From the NCBI RefSeq assembly GCF_018449575.1, contig NZ_JAAVUT010000009.1, forward strand, positions 179,070 through 243,069: 64,000 nucleotides of DNA, written 5' to 3'. The first letter of the stretch is position 1. Each line of letters opens with the position of its first letter. The translations under genes were made by a program, and so were the position numbers. The stretch comes from Sodalis sp. dw_96. GTDB taxonomy: Bacteria; Pseudomonadota; Gammaproteobacteria; Enterobacterales; Enterobacteriaceae. Positions 48,621 through 58,267 of the stretch are shown here, piece after piece. The notes under the pieces were generated by a model, which saw only the letters and a program-made list of their open reading frames with translations, had not been told where the DNA came from and ran no database searches.

Positions 48621-48651
48621 ATTGCCGGGTGTAGATCCCATTCCCGGCAAT
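48621..48651. terminator. Hairpin between converging gpmA and aroG
   Basis: ATTGCCGGG (48621-48629) pairs with CCCGGCAAT (48643-48651), 35 bases after the gpmA stop. No clear T-run follows, so termination is likely but not proven. Confidence 0.55.
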
Positions 48652-48832
48652 GACTTTCATAGCGTCGGAACCCTTTACACCCTACCCCGCGCCCGATGCC
48701 CTGTTATGTCATGAAAAGCGGCCGCAATTCAATGCCGCCTTCGCCAACGGCCGAGACATCTTTTATCCGTGGCGCCGCCGTACCCAAAATAGCCGCGCCA
48801 ACTGCCTTGATGGCTGCAATAGCGCTATTACC

Positions 48833-49903
48833 TCAGGCCGGCTTGCCGGAATGCCGGCGGCGATCCCGCACCGCCTGTGCCAACTGTCGCAGCAACGTTT
48901 CGGTATCGGGCCAGCCGATGCAGGCATCGGTAATGCTCCGGCCATAAACCAGCGCTTCACCGCTTTCCAGGCTTTGATTCCCCTCCAGCAGATGGCTTTC
49001 CACCATGACGCCGATAATACCCTGCTCACCGCCGCTCAGCTGCCCGCAGACATCCTGTGCCACATCCATCTGTTTTTTGAACTGTTTACTGCTGTTGGCA
49101 TGGCTGAAATCAATCATCACCTGCGCCGGCAATGTGGCTTTCGCCAGACCGTCTTTTACCGCCTTAACGTGATGGGCGCTGTAGTTCGGCTCCCTCCCGC
49201 CGCGCAAAATAATATGGCAGTCACTGTTGCCGCTGGTATTGACTATGGCGGAGTGCCCCCATTTCGTCACCGAAAGGAAACAGTGCGCCGCACCCGCGGC
49301 ATTGATGGCGTCGATAGCCACTTTAATAGTGCCGTCGGTGCCATTCTTGAACCCTACCGGGCAAGAGAGGCCCGATGCCAGTTCGCGATGGACCTGTGAC
49401 TCGGTGGTGCGGGCGCCGATAGCACCCCAGCTCATCAAATCCGCGACATATTGCGGGGTAATCATATCCAGAAACTCGCCCGCGGCCGGCAGCCCGCTGT
49501 CGTTAATATCCAGCAATAATTTACGGGCGATGCGCAGGCCGTCGTTGATCTGGAAACTATTGTCCATATGGGGATCGTTGATCAGACCCTTCCAGCCTAC
49601 CGTGGTGCGGGGTTTTTCGAAATAAACCCGCATAACGATTTCCAAATCGTCCTGTAATTGATTCCTCAGCGCCAGCAAACGTCCGGCATATTCTTTTGCC
49701 GCCTCGGTATCATGAATGGAACAAGGCCCGATCACCACCAGCAGGCGATCGTCATTGCCTTTTAGGATGCGGTGGATGGACGCCCGGGCGGCGGCAACGG
49801 TTTTGGCGGCCTGTTCAGTGGCCGGAAACTTTTCCAAAAGAGCCACCGGCGGCAGTAACTCTTTAATTTCTTTAATTCTTAAATCGTCATTGAGGTAGTT
49901 CAT
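48833..49903 (-). CDS. aroG: DAHP synthase, phenylalanine-sensitive type
   Basis: A 356-residue enzyme (E. coli AroG 350) condensing phosphoenolpyruvate and erythrose-4-phosphate, the first step of aromatic synthesis. MNYLNDDLRIKEIKELLPP at the start, VIGPCSIHD (metal Cys), EKPRTTVGWKGLINDP, GARTTESQVHRELASG and MIDFSHANSSKQ are AroG features, including the N-terminal region that takes part in feedback control. ATG 49903 chosen by likeness; the ribosome site is weak. It is convergent with gpmA. Confidence 0.95.
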   Translation of the reverse strand: MNYLNDDLRIKEIKELLPPVALLEKFPATEQAAKTVAAARASIHRILKGNDDRLLVVIGPCSIHDTEAAKEYAGRLLALRNQLQDDLEIVMRVYFEKPRTTVGWKGLINDPHMDNSFQINDGLRIARKLLLDINDSGLPAAGEFLDMITPQYVADLMSWGAIGARTTESQVHRELASGLSCPVGFKNGTDGTIKVAIDAINAAGAAHCFLSVTKWGHSAIVNTSGNSDCHIILRGGREPNYSAHHVKAVKDGLAKATLPAQVMIDFSHANSSKQFKKQMDVAQDVCGQLSGGEQGIIGVMVESHLLEGNQSLESGEALVYGRSITDACIGWPDTETLLRQLAQAVRDRRRHSGKPA

Positions 49904-49985
49904 ATACATTTGTTCTCTGCGCACGGCGGCGCTTTTGCCTAACGTCATGATATATGCCGGTTAATCTATCCCGGTCGCCTTAGTC

Positions 49986-50003
49986 TGTAAATGAGCTTTT
50001 CGG
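49986..50003. promoter_or_regulatory. Possible TyrR box before aroG
   Basis: TGTAAA-TGAGCT-TTTCGG: the left half is the TyrR consensus and the right half keeps only TTT. It lies 83 bases upstream of aroG, where E. coli has TyrR control. Confidence 0.35.
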
Positions 50004-50213
50004 GCATAAGCCAACTCAAAGTTGATCAATGCCAATTCTTGGCTATGCTTAAACAATGATAAGCCAAAAATAACCGGCACTTAACCTGCCGTAGTCATTG
50101 GCTTAACATTTTCTTGCAAGGCCCCTGGATGCGCCTTAATCAGGTTTTCCGAACGTGAAAAATGTATAAATGCGGGCTTCAATTCACCCCCAGTCTGAAA
50201 GAGGGAAAACATT

Positions 50214-50570
50214 ATGCAAACCACCACCCTTAAGAACATGGCAATGCTTTTTTTAACAGCGGTAATGACTTTGGGTAGCGGAGCAGCATTAGCCGCGACG
50301 TCAAGTTCATCCAGTGATACCGGCTCAACGTCCAATAATGGTCAGGAAAATCAATCTAATAGTCCTGGCGCTAAACAAAACCTGCCGCCTAATAATGTTG
50401 ATAACAGTAAGATTAACACCAGCAACACCGACAGTTCCAATATGAGCGCTGATGAAATCGATAAAAACTCCAAATGTAAAGACGGTAAATGTCCTAACAT
50501 TAATAGTAAAGTCCAAACTGGCCCAGGTTCAACACCCAATGGAACCAAAACCGACGGAACGTCTCAGTAA
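50214..50570 (+). CDS. ybgS: YbgS-like periplasmic protein
   Basis: A 118-residue exported protein (E. coli YbgS 126). The signal peptide runs to about ALAA-T (residue 28). The mature part is a low-complexity Ser/Asn/Thr/Gly chain with the conserved PPNNVDN block and a C-terminal CKDGKCPNINSKVQTG that carries two Cys residues, then TKTDGT. Function is unknown; E. coli YbgS has been described as a homeobox-like or stress-related protein without firm role. GAGGG precedes ATG 50214. Same place as in E. coli, between aroG and zitB. Confidence 0.88.
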   Translation: MQTTTLKNMAMLFLTAVMTLGSGAALAATSSSSSDTGSTSNNGQENQSNSPGAKQNLPPNNVDNSKINTSNTDSSNMSADEIDKNSKCKDGKCPNINSKVQTGPGSTPNGTKTDGTSQ

Positions 50571-50991
50571 TATTATTTAAGTATTTGATGCTCAAATCCC
50601 CGGTTTTATTTCGCACCGGACTGAGCCTTATATTATTAAGTATTGTATCCGGAATCAGGCTACGGCCTGATTTCTTTTTTTTCCCCATTTATCACCGGCA
50701 CTCACAGCCATACCACCATTATTTCTCAGCTCCATGCATTACGCCATACCGGCAATGATTTCACCGCTATACCCCATCATGCCGACAATACATTTACAGC
50801 CAGGTCCGGCCATTCAGTCCTTGTCTACTCCGCCGCAGCCAGGCAAATCGCCTTGAGCGGCAACCCCGGACGCTCAGGCTCATCGCGGTGTCATAATACC
50901 TGCATAAATTCTTACGGTAACTTCCGCAATCACCGGTATACTCGAGGTAAATGCGTTTCATTTATGGATTCAATGACCACAAGGTACCCTG
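50571..50991. other. Intergenic region between ybgS and zitB
   Basis: About 420 bases. A strong terminator is at 50654-50682; the rest contains no supportable gene. A 132-codon frame across it has composition unlike a protein gene and overlaps zitB. The zitB promoter should lie in the last 150 bases. Confidence 0.55.
50654..50682 (+). terminator. Intrinsic terminator after ybgS
   Basis: ATCAGGC-TACG-GCCTGAT, a perfect seven-pair stem with a tetraloop, followed by TTC and a run of eight Ts. Confidence 0.88.
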
Positions 50992-51951
50992 ATGGCAGCG
51001 ACACACAATCATGCGCATGGCGCGACGGAGAATGGCAATAACCGGCGATTGCTGGCGGCATTTGGCATTACCGCCCTGTTTATGGCGGTGGAGGTGGCGG
51101 GCGGCCTGCTTTCCGGCTCATTGGCCCTACTGGCTGACGCGGGGCATATGCTTACCGACGCCGCGGCGTTAATGATGGCCTTACTGGCGGTGAGATTTGC
51201 CCAGCGCAAGCCCAACAGCCAGCACACTTTCGGATATTTGCGCCTGACCACGCTGGCGGCGTTCATCAATGCACTGGCCCTGCTTGTCATCACATTGCTT
51301 ATCGTCTGGGAAGCCATCCGGCGTTTTTACCAGCCCCACCCCATCGCCGGCTGGCCGATGATGATTATTGCCGTGGGCGGCCTGGTGGCGAACCTGCTCT
51401 CTTTCTGGCTGCTGCACGGCGGCGAAGGGGAAAAGAATATCAACCTGCGCGCCGCCGCCCTGCACGTACTGGGGGATTTGCTGGGCTCGGTGGGGGCGAT
51501 TGTGGCGGCGGGGGTCATTCTGCTCACCGGCTGGCTGTATATTGACCCCATCTTATCGATCCTGGTGTCGTGCCTGGTGCTGCGCAGCGGCTGGCGATTA
51601 TTGCAGGAGAGCCTGCATGAGCTGCTGGAAGGCACGCCGAGTCAAATCGATATTGAAAAGCTCAAACGCGACATGTGCCTGAATATTCCCGAAGTGCGCA
51701 ACATACATCATGTGCATGTGTGGCAAGTGGGAGAAAAACCCGTGATGACGCTACATGCCCAGGTCGTACCCCCTTACGACCACGATGCGCTGCTTCATCA
51801 GATCCAGCATTACCTGCTGGATCACTATCAGATAAGCCACGCCACCGTGCAGATGGAATACCAGCAGTGTCCGGAAGACGATTGCGGTATCACGGCGGAA
51901 CCGGAACCGGTTCATGTCCATGCGCACGCTCATGCGCACCATCAGCATTAA
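50992..51951 (+). CDS. zitB: Zinc efflux transporter ZitB (CDF family)
   Basis: A 319-residue cation diffusion facilitator (E. coli 313) with six helices. Zinc sites are [12 protein letters not shown] (helix II) and [11 protein letters not shown] (helix V); the C-terminal cytoplasmic domain carries [16 protein letters not shown]. Both ends are His-rich (HNHAHG and [12 protein letters not shown]), as usual for zinc exporters. It exchanges cytoplasmic zinc for protons. AAGG is found just before ATG 50992. Convergent with nadA; pnuC, which lies between them in E. coli, is missing. Confidence 0.95.
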   Translation: MAATHNHAHGATENGNNRRLLAAFGITALFMAVEVAGGLLSGSLALLADAGHMLTDAAALMMALLAVRFAQRKPNSQHTFGYLRLTTLAAFINALALLVITLLIVWEAIRRFYQPHPIAGWPMMIIAVGGLVANLLSFWLLHGGEGEKNINLRAAALHVLGDLLGSVGAIVAAGVILLTGWLYIDPILSILVSCLVLRSGWRLLQESLHELLEGTPSQIDIEKLKRDMCLNIPEVRNIHHVHVWQVGEKPVMTLHAQVVPPYDHDALLHQIQHYLLDHYQISHATVQMEYQQCPEDDCGITAEPEPVHVHAHAHAHHQH

Positions 51952-52167
51952 AACCTGGCGCAGTAACGCCGCAAGCGGGCTGTCGGATCGTATACCCACC
52001 TGAGCCGGTTGTTCAGATAGATATGCTTTAGCGGGTCAAAAGCCTACCCGGGTCAGCGGGGGCATCAACCGCTCGGGTTAGCTTTCATCTGCGTGGGTTA
52101 GCGCGCCAAATACCCGCCCGGCAAGGTATGTGAAGGATCTCTCCCGGACACCGCTTTCTTCTACGGC

Positions 52168-53229
52168 TTAGGCATTGCCGGTAACCCGGACATTCAGCCT
52201 GGCGGCGAACGACAGCATACGGTTCAGCGGCACCAGCGCCTTGTCACGCAGTTCGGCGGCAACATGAACCTCATGGGCGTCTCCACCCTGTTCAAGCCCG
52301 AGGGCTATGGCTTCAAGCCCGTTCATGGCCATCCAGGGACAATGAGCGCAGCTGCGGCAGGTTGCGCCATCTCCGGCGGTGGGTGCTTCCAATAACATTT
52401 TATCAGGGCAGGCCTGCTGCATTTTGTAAAAAATACCCCGGTCGGTCGCGACGATCATCTGTTGTTGCGGCAACTTTTTCGCTGCCTGGATCAGCTGGCT
52501 GGTTGACCCTACCGCGTCGGCCATATCAACAATCGCCTGGGGCGATTCGGGATGAACCAGTACCGCGGCGTCGGGATAAAGAGCCTTCATACGCAGCAGC
52601 GCCTGGGTTTTAAATTCGTCATGGACGATACAGGCGCTTTGCCAACAGAGAATATCCGCCCCGGTTTGCTGCTGCACGTAGCGGCCGAGATGGCGATCCG
52701 GCGCCCAGATGATCTTTTCTCCTAAACTGTCCAGATGTTCAATCAGCTCGACGGCGATACTGGAGGTGACCACCCAGTCGGCACGGGCTTTCACCGCGGC
52801 GGAGGTATTGGCGTAGACCACCACGGTACGATCTGGATGGGCATCGCAAAAAGCGCCGAACTCATCGATGGGACAGCCCAAATCCAAAGAACACTCCGCC
52901 TTTAGGGTCGGCATCAGCACGGTTTTTTCCGGACTGAGAATTTTAGCCGTTTCGCCCATAAAACGCACCCCGGCCACCAACAGGGTCGTCGCGGGATGGG
53001 TACTGCCGAATCTGGCCATTTCCAGAGAGTCGGCCACGCAGCCACCGGTGGCTTCCGCCAGCGCCTGGATCTCCGGATCGGTATAATAATGAGCCACCAT
53101 TACCGCATTGCGCTGCTTTAACAGTTGTTTGATTTTACTATAATAAAACTGTTTTTCATCCACACTGAGCGGCCGCGGTTTTGGCGGAAACGGGTAAATG
53201 GCAGCATTGGTATCCAGTAGCTCAATCAT
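52168..53229 (-). CDS. nadA: Quinolinate synthase
   Basis: A 353-residue [4Fe-4S] enzyme (E. coli 347) that condenses iminoaspartate with dihydroxyacetone phosphate into quinolinate for NAD. The cluster Cys residues lie in [21 protein letters not shown] and [26 protein letters not shown] and [10 protein letters not shown] are conserved substrate segments. ATG 53229 gives the expected length; the longer frame was rejected. A NadR box stands upstream. Downstream pnuC is absent. Confidence 0.96.
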   Translation of the reverse strand: MIELLDTNAAIYPFPPKPRPLSVDEKQFYYSKIKQLLKQRNAVMVAHYYTDPEIQALAEATGGCVADSLEMARFGSTHPATTLLVAGVRFMGETAKILSPEKTVLMPTLKAECSLDLGCPIDEFGAFCDAHPDRTVVVYANTSAAVKARADWVVTSSIAVELIEHLDSLGEKIIWAPDRHLGRYVQQQTGADILCWQSACIVHDEFKTQALLRMKALYPDAAVLVHPESPQAIVDMADAVGSTSQLIQAAKKLPQQQMIVATDRGIFYKMQQACPDKMLLEAPTAGDGATCRSCAHCPWMAMNGLEAIALGLEQGGDAHEVHVAAELRDKALVPLNRMLSFAARLNVRVTGNA

Positions 53230-53301
53230 CTTTGTCTCACATATATTCCCGTGCAGGGGCGACGTGCCGACATGCACCGATGGATCTGATTGCGACCCAA
53301 A

Positions 53302-53319
53302 TGTTTTATATACTAAACA
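53302..53319. promoter_or_regulatory. NadR operator before nadA
   Basis: Read on the minus strand TGTTTA-GTATAT-AAAACA, one base off the NadR consensus TGTTTA-N6-TAAACA. It is about 73 bases before the nadA start, so NAD-dependent repression is likely. Confidence 0.7.
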
Positions 53320-53407
53320 AAATAGTCAAATCCGAGACAAATGTCCTCGTTAAATTGTGCTATTTTGTGTATTTGTTTAGCCAAAGGAATTTAAAGAGAA
53401 TAGAGGG

Positions 53408-53637
53408 TGGGTCGTGAATTATATGAGTTTTGCAAGATTATTTAGCATCGATGATTTTCTTAACATTGGTGGGTCGTGCAGGATGACTCGGCCCGTGGCC
53501 TCGCCCTTCGGGCCGTTGCCATGCGGCAACGTTGTCTCGCTTCGCTCGACTCGAACCTGCGCAGGTTCAAATCCTGCACGATTCGTGAGTTATACGAGTT
53601 TTGCAAGATTATTTAGCATCGATGATTTTCTTAACAT
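53408..53637 (-). pseudogene. Degenerate lysine-tRNA copies with an insertion in the T-arm
   Basis: A 72-base segment (53413-53484) recurs at 53584-53655 with two mismatches; it holds the inter-tRNA spacer plus the 3' end of tRNA-Lys. In the first copy, read on the minus strand, the T-arm GCAGGTTCGA is followed by a GC-rich hairpin-forming insert bounded by GAGTC repeats, and then ATCCTGCACGACCCACCA resumes. The T-arm sequence is also present once more in inverted orientation. An even shorter 3'-end remnant (GTGGGTCGTG) lies at 53408. Confidence 0.7.
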
Positions 53638-53713
53638 TGGTGGGTCGTGCAGGATTCGAACCTGCGACCAATTGATTAAAAGTCAACTGCTCTACCAACT
53701 GAGCTAACGACCC
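53638..53713 (-). tRNA. tRNA-Lys (anticodon TTT)
   Basis: 76 bases including encoded CCA. On the minus strand it starts GGGTCGTTAGCTCAGTTGG, has the anticodon TTT in CTTTTAA, T-loop TTCGAAT and ends GACCCACCA; identical to the enterobacterial lysine tRNA sequence as I know it. It belongs to the lysT-valT type array, here reduced to lysine copies with no valine tRNA. Confidence 0.97.
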
Positions 53714-53809
53714 GCTGGGAATGACGCTGTCCGCTGTAAGCGGCAAAAAAATTCGCCCGGGCAGTTATTATCCTGTGGGCGTCACAAACAAAAAGACATG
53801 ACCGGATCA

Positions 53810-53885
53810 TGGTGGGTCGTGCAGGATTCGAACCTGCGACCAATTGATTAAAAGTCAACTGCTCTACCAACTGAGCTAACGACCC
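53810..53885 (-). tRNA. tRNA-Lys (anticodon TTT), second identical copy
   Basis: Same 76-base sequence as the downstream copy, 96 bases away, same strand, CCA encoded. It follows cpoB as in E. coli, so this array is read after the tol-pal genes, probably from its own promoter in 53886-54099. Confidence 0.97.
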
Positions 53886-54021
53886 TTTTATCCGATTTCT
53901 AACGACTGCTGTGGGTAAACGCTTTCCCTTGGCAACGGCGGCATATATTACTAATTAATTAATTCTGCGCAACCTAAATTTCCAATCAAAGCGTTCAACT
54001 GCCTGATCTTCGAGCACTCAG

Positions 54022-54054
54022 GCCTGAATCGGGTGATTAAACCCCGTTTCAGGC
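54022..54054. terminator. Hairpin downstream of cpoB
   Basis: GCCTGAA (54022-54028) pairs with TTCAGGC (54048-54054), supported inside by CGGG/CCCG. It lies between the cpoB stop and the tRNA genes. No clear T-run on the minus strand, so it may be a terminator or processing signal. Confidence 0.5.
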
Positions 54055-54099
54055 CCGAATATCCGTCATACTTCACGTTGCATTTAGGGTATGTATAGC

Positions 54100-54912
54100 T
54101 TAGAGACTCGCCAGACGTTTCTGCGCTTGCTTGGCTGAATCGGTATTGGGATAAAGTTTGATCACCTGCTGGTAAACGGCCTTCGCTTTATCGGTTTGGC
54201 CTTTTTCCTGCATGATTACCCCGACTTTGAACAGCGCTTCGGAGCTTTTCGGTGATTTGGGATAATTTTTGACGACCAACGCAAAATAATAAGCCGCGTC
54301 GTCTTTTTTACCCTTGTTGTAATTCAACTGCCCCAACCAATAGTTGGCATTAGGCTGATAGGTTGAATCCGGGTAACGTTTGACAAAATTCTGGAACGCA
54401 ATGATGCCTTGATCGTACTGTTTTTTCTCCAGTACCAATGACACCGCCGCGTTGTAGTCGGTATTGGCATCGCCCGTGGCGGCACCTACCGCCGGAGCCG
54501 CTGCCGCCGCATCCTGACCGCCGCCGGTGTCGGTAGACGCCGTCGCCGTATTGTCCGTTGAGGCCGCGTTTTGGCTGCCTTGCTTACCCTGTCCACCCTG
54601 GCCGCTACTCAAAGTGTCCAACTGCTGGTAAAGCTGTTTTTGGCGATCCACAACCTGCGAGAGCTGATACTGGCTTTCTTGGATTTGACCCCGAAGAGAA
54701 TCAATATCGCGCTGGGTATCCGCGAGTTGTTGCTGAAGTTGAGTTAATAGCTGGGCGTGAGCGTTAGTGATTCGCTCAAGTTGAGTGACCCGGTCTTCCA
54801 CCGAGCCGGAGCCGACATTACTGATTGGCGCTTGGGCAGTAGCAGCCCAGGGGGCTGCTACGCCAACCAGCAACGACAGACTGATAAGGTATCGTCTGAA
54901 GTTACCGCTCAT
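54100..54912 (-). CDS. cpoB: Cell division coordinator CpoB (YbgF)
   Basis: A 270-residue periplasmic protein (E. coli 263). A signal peptide (cut after AATAQA) is followed by a trimer-forming coiled coil (about residues 35-100, QLERITNAHAQLLTQLQQQL), a low-complexity Gly/Ser/Thr/Ala linker and three TPR-like repeats (DYNAAVSLVLEKKQYDQGI, YWLGQLNYNKGK, ALFKVGVIMQEKGQ). It links peptidoglycan synthesis by PBP1B to Tol-driven outer-membrane constriction. It starts nine bases after pal. Confidence 0.95.
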   Translation of the reverse strand: MSGNFRRYLISLSLLVGVAAPWAATAQAPISNVGSGSVEDRVTQLERITNAHAQLLTQLQQQLADTQRDIDSLRGQIQESQYQLSQVVDRQKQLYQQLDTLSSGQGGQGKQGSQNAASTDNTATASTDTGGGQDAAAAAPAVGAATGDANTDYNAAVSLVLEKKQYDQGIIAFQNFVKRYPDSTYQPNANYWLGQLNYNKGKKDDAAYYFALVVKNYPKSPKSSEALFKVGVIMQEKGQTDKAKAVYQQVIKLYPNTDSAKQAQKRLASL

Positions 54913-54921
54913 GCAATTCTC

Positions 54922-55434
54922 TTAGTATACCAGTACGGCACGACGGTTTTTGGCGTAAGCCGCTTCGTCATGTCCCAGCACAGCCGGTTTTTCTTTACCA
55001 TAAGATACGATAGAGATTTGATCGGCAGAGACGCCTTTACCCTGAAGATACATTTTCACGGCATTGGCACGACGTTCGCCCAGGGCGATATTGTATTCCG
55101 GCGTGCCGCGTTCATCCGCATGACCTTCAACTGTCACTTTGTAGGATGGATTGCTGCGCAGGAAGTTAGCATGCGCGTCCAGCATTTGAGCAAACTCAGA
55201 ACGAATATCGTACTTGTCGAGATCAAAGTAAACGATATTGTTCTTCTGCAGTTCTTGCATTTGCAGACGAGCCTGTTCTTGAGAGGACGCATTCGCACCG
55301 CTATTGTCCATACCAGTGCCAGCGCCCATGGAGGTATCAGCACCATTGTTAGCGCTTTTGTGGGAACTACACGCGGCGATAGCCAGTACCGGCACAGCCA
55401 ACATCAGCCCTTTTAGCACTTTGTTCAGTTGCAT
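54922..55434 (-). CDS. pal: Peptidoglycan-associated lipoprotein Pal
   Basis: A 170-residue outer-membrane lipoprotein (E. coli 173). The lipobox is AIAAC with Cys about residue 22, followed by a flexible Ser/Gly/Asn linker and the OmpA-like domain. [25 protein letters not shown] contains the Asp and Arg that bind meso-diaminopimelate. It anchors the outer membrane to peptidoglycan and is moved by TolB. Order tolB-pal-cpoB is conserved. Confidence 0.97.
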   Translation of the reverse strand: MQLNKVLKGLMLAVPVLAIAACSSHKSANNGADTSMGAGTGMDNSGANASSQEQARLQMQELQKNNIVYFDLDKYDIRSEFAQMLDAHANFLRSNPSYKVTVEGHADERGTPEYNIALGERRANAVKMYLQGKGVSADQISIVSYGKEKPAVLGHDEAAYAKNRRAVLVY

Positions 55435-55477
55435 CTCATTTTCCTTTTATAGTTTGCCATACATATTTACACATGCA

Positions 55478-56770
55478 TCACAGATACGGAGACCAGGCAG
55501 GAAATTTTACCTGTCCATCAGTCGCCGGAAGACGCGCTTTGAAACGCCCATCAGTCGAGACCAGCTGTAACACGGAACCCATTCCCTGTGTGGAGCTATA
55601 GATTACCATTGTGCCATTGGGAGCGACGCTAGGCGTCTCATCCAGGAACGTGGCCGACAATACTTGAACGGCTCCCGTAACCAGATCTTGTTTAGCGATG
55701 TGTTGAGCGCCGCCATCGCTGCTAACCATGACCAGGAACTTCCCGTCAGCGCTCACATCCGCATCCTGATTCTGAGAACCTTCCCAGGTCAGGCGCTGCG
55801 GACTACCGCCATTAATACCGACTTTATAAAGTTGCGGACGACCGCCCTGGTCGGATGTATAGGCCAGGGTCTGATTGTCCGGGAACCAGGTCGGTTCCGT
55901 ATTATTGCTACGACCGTCAGTCACTTGACTGATCTGGCCGGAGCCCAAATCCATTACATACAAATTCAAACTGCCCGTTTTCGACAGGGCGAAGGCCAAT
56001 TTGCTGCCGTCAGGAGAAAACGCCGGCGCGCCGTTGTGCTGCGGGAAGCTGGCGATCTGACGGACACTGCCGTTGGCCAGGGTTTGCACCACCAGGGCGG
56101 AGCGGCCGCTTTCGAAGGTAACGTAAGCCAGTTTGCTGCCGTCCGGCGACCAGGCCGGCGACATCAGAGGCTGAGGCGAGCGATGAACCACGAACTGGTT
56201 AAAACCGTCATAATCGGAAACGCGCAGCTCATAAGGATACTGCCCGCCGTTGGTTTGTACCACATATGCGATGCGTGTGCGGAACGCGCCCTTGATCCCG
56301 GTCAACTTTTCAAAGGATTCGTCGCTGACGGTATGCGCGGCATAACGCAACCATTGCTTGGTGACCTTGAATTGATTCTGGGACAGTACGGACGGGGCGC
56401 TGCCGGAGGTGTCCACCAACTGGTAGCTCACCACATAACCGCCGTCGGCGCCGGGCTGGACCTGGCCGACCACCACGGCGTCAATGCCGAGGGCGGTCCA
56501 GGCCGCCGGGGTCACTTCCGCTGCGGTGGTGGGCTGCTGAGGCATACGGGCGACATCGATGGGATTAAATTTGCCGCTGTTACGCAAATCCGCCCCCACA
56601 ATGCTGCCGACGTCTTGTGGAGCGGCTCCCGGACCGGCCCATTTAAAAGGCACTACGGCGATAGGTTTTGCCGAGTCCACCCCCTGGGTGATCTCGATTC
56701 TCACTTCCGCATGAAGTATGGATGCCCATAAAAACAGTAAACTTAGCGCTACTCGAAATGCCTGCTTCAT
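55478..56770 (-). CDS. tolB: Tol-Pal periplasmic protein TolB
   Basis: A 430-residue protein, the E. coli length. The signal peptide ends at LHA-EV; the N-terminal domain starts [16 protein letters not shown] and holds the TolA-binding strand; the C-terminal six-bladed propeller has repeats such as [26 protein letters not shown] and [13 protein letters not shown]. It binds Pal and releases it from peptidoglycan under TolA pull. ATG 56770 is preceded by GGGAGATGAA; the four-codon longer form was rejected. Confidence 0.97.
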   Translation of the reverse strand: MKQAFRVALSLLFLWASILHAEVRIEITQGVDSAKPIAVVPFKWAGPGAAPQDVGSIVGADLRNSGKFNPIDVARMPQQPTTAAEVTPAAWTALGIDAVVVGQVQPGADGGYVVSYQLVDTSGSAPSVLSQNQFKVTKQWLRYAAHTVSDESFEKLTGIKGAFRTRIAYVVQTNGGQYPYELRVSDYDGFNQFVVHRSPQPLMSPAWSPDGSKLAYVTFESGRSALVVQTLANGSVRQIASFPQHNGAPAFSPDGSKLAFALSKTGSLNLYVMDLGSGQISQVTDGRSNNTEPTWFPDNQTLAYTSDQGGRPQLYKVGINGGSPQRLTWEGSQNQDADVSADGKFLVMVSSDGGAQHIAKQDLVTGAVQVLSATFLDETPSVAPNGTMVIYSSTQGMGSVLQLVSTDGRFKARLPATDGQVKFPAWSPYL

Positions 56771-56911
56771 TTCATCTCCCATACCGACGCGATACGCCCC
56801 GATAAATTAGCAGAATTTTAACCAAATTTCGTAAACATAACTACATGTACCTGGCTGACAACATAGTCTAAATCTTAAAGATTTACCTTACCATTTAGAC
56901 TTCTTTACCCT

Positions 56912-58213
56912 TTATTCCGGTTTAAAATCGATCGGGGCATTTTTAAACACTTCATACACTGCCTGGCTGGGCGGTTTCGGTATTCTGGCCAATCTGGCCG
57001 CTGAAATCGCCGCCTGGCACAACGCCGGATCGCCGCCTTCGGAACTGACGGAAATCAGCATTCCGTCCGGGGCCAATTTGATACGCAGCGAACAGGTTTT
57101 GCCGTTAAAAGACGGATCCGAATAAAATTTCTGCTGTATGGCCGCCTTGACCTGGCTGGCGTAGCCGTTGATTTCCGCTCCTGAAGCGCCGCTTTGCTTG
57201 CTGTTGCCGGTCCCGGCGGGTTTGCCCCCCTTGCTGGGGCCGCCGCCGGCTTTCGGCGCATTCTTGGCATCCGTCAGACCGCCGAGAAGATCGTTCACCT
57301 CATTGGAGTCCTTGGCGGCAGCGGCCGCGGCGGCTTTCTTGGCTGCGGCGGCGGCTTTTTTCGCCGCGGCGGCACTGGCTTTCGCCTCGGCGGCCGCGTC
57401 GGCCTTTTCTTTGGCTGCCGCGGCCGCGTCGGCTTTATCTTGCGCGGCGTCGGCTTTCGCTTGTGCCGCTTCGGCGGCAGCGGCTTTCGCCTGTGCCGCT
57501 TCGGCGGCGGCGGCCTGTTTGGCTTCTTTAGCTTCTTTAGCGGCTTCAGCCTTGGCGGCCTGTTCGGCCTTGGCCTGAGCCGCCTGCTGCGCTTTTGCCT
57601 GCGCTGCGGCTTGAGCAGCGGCTTCCGCCTGCTTCTTCGCCGCGGCGGCAGCGGCGGCCGCTTCCTTATTGGCTTCCGCTTGCGCCTGTTTTTTCGCTTC
57701 GGCGGCCGCTTTAGCCTGCTCGGCGGCTTCGGCCTTGGCTTGCGCCGCCGCCGCTTCGGCCTGTTTCTGCTGCTCCTGCGCCTGTTTAGTGGCGGCTTCA
57801 GCCTGTTGTTTTTGCAGCGCGGCCTGCTTTTGCTGCTCGGCCTGCTGTTCTTTCTGCTGCTCGGCCGCTTCCTGTGCCGCCAGCCGATCCTTTTCCAATT
57901 CCTTCAGGCGCTGCTGTTCGGCCGCCTGCTTTTGCTGCAGTTCTTCCGCCTGCTGCTGGGCCTGCTTTTCACGTAATTGCGAGGCACGCTGAGCATCCGT
58001 CTGCTGATTCTGCTCACGATTATACTGCTGTACCACGGCACCGGGATCGACCATAACCGCATCGATGGACGAGCCGCCGCCTCCGCCGCCACTTGAATCG
58101 ACATCCTGCGTGTAAGAGCTCCAGATCAGGAAACCGATCAGGAGGATATGCAGGACAATCGAAAAAATAATGGCACGTTTGAGCTTATCGTTCTGTTCGG
58201 TTGCCTTTACCAC
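56912..58213 (-). CDS. tolA: Tol-Pal system protein TolA
   Basis: A 433-residue inner-membrane protein (E. coli 421). One N-terminal helix (AIIFSIVLHILLIGFLIW) with the SxxxH motif contacts TolQ/R; a glycine stretch follows (SSGGGGGGSS), then a ~230-residue Ala/Lys/Gln/Glu-rich helical stalk that spans the periplasm, and a C-terminal globular domain (QKFYSDPSFNGKTCSLRIKLAPDG) that binds TolB and is also a colicin/phage receptor site. It passes proton-motive force to TolB/Pal. Confidence 0.96.
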   Translation of the reverse strand: MVKATEQNDKLKRAIIFSIVLHILLIGFLIWSSYTQDVDSSGGGGGGSSIDAVMVDPGAVVQQYNREQNQQTDAQRASQLREKQAQQQAEELQQKQAAEQQRLKELEKDRLAAQEAAEQQKEQQAEQQKQAALQKQQAEAATKQAQEQQKQAEAAAAQAKAEAAEQAKAAAEAKKQAQAEANKEAAAAAAAAKKQAEAAAQAAAQAKAQQAAQAKAEQAAKAEAAKEAKEAKQAAAAEAAQAKAAAAEAAQAKADAAQDKADAAAAAKEKADAAAEAKASAAAAKKAAAAAKKAAAAAAAKDSNEVNDLLGGLTDAKNAPKAGGGPSKGGKPAGTGNSKQSGASGAEINGYASQVKAAIQQKFYSDPSFNGKTCSLRIKLAPDGMLISVSSEGGDPALCQAAISAARLARIPKPPSQAVYEVFKNAPIDFKPE

Positions 58214-58267
58214 AATCGATTCCCAAAAACAGGTTTGCCAAAAATAGCGCGCATTATCCGCATGCCA

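Noticed and set aside
48650..49399. Plus-strand frame opposite aroG
   Set aside because: No likeness, starts inside the gpmA-aroG hairpin and is covered by a strongly conserved enzyme gene.
50643..51041. Protein of 132 residues between ybgS and zitB
   Set aside because: Starts in a terminator hairpin, overlaps zitB in another frame and shows no protein-like pattern.
53638..53885. Integrative element attachment site at tRNA-Lys
   Set aside because: tRNA 3' ends are repeated, but there is no integrase or cargo between them; the copies fit a decayed tRNA array better.
57194..57976. Glycine/leucine-rich protein opposite tolA
   Set aside because: It is the complement of the Ala/Lys-rich stalk of TolA, where biased codons keep several frames open.
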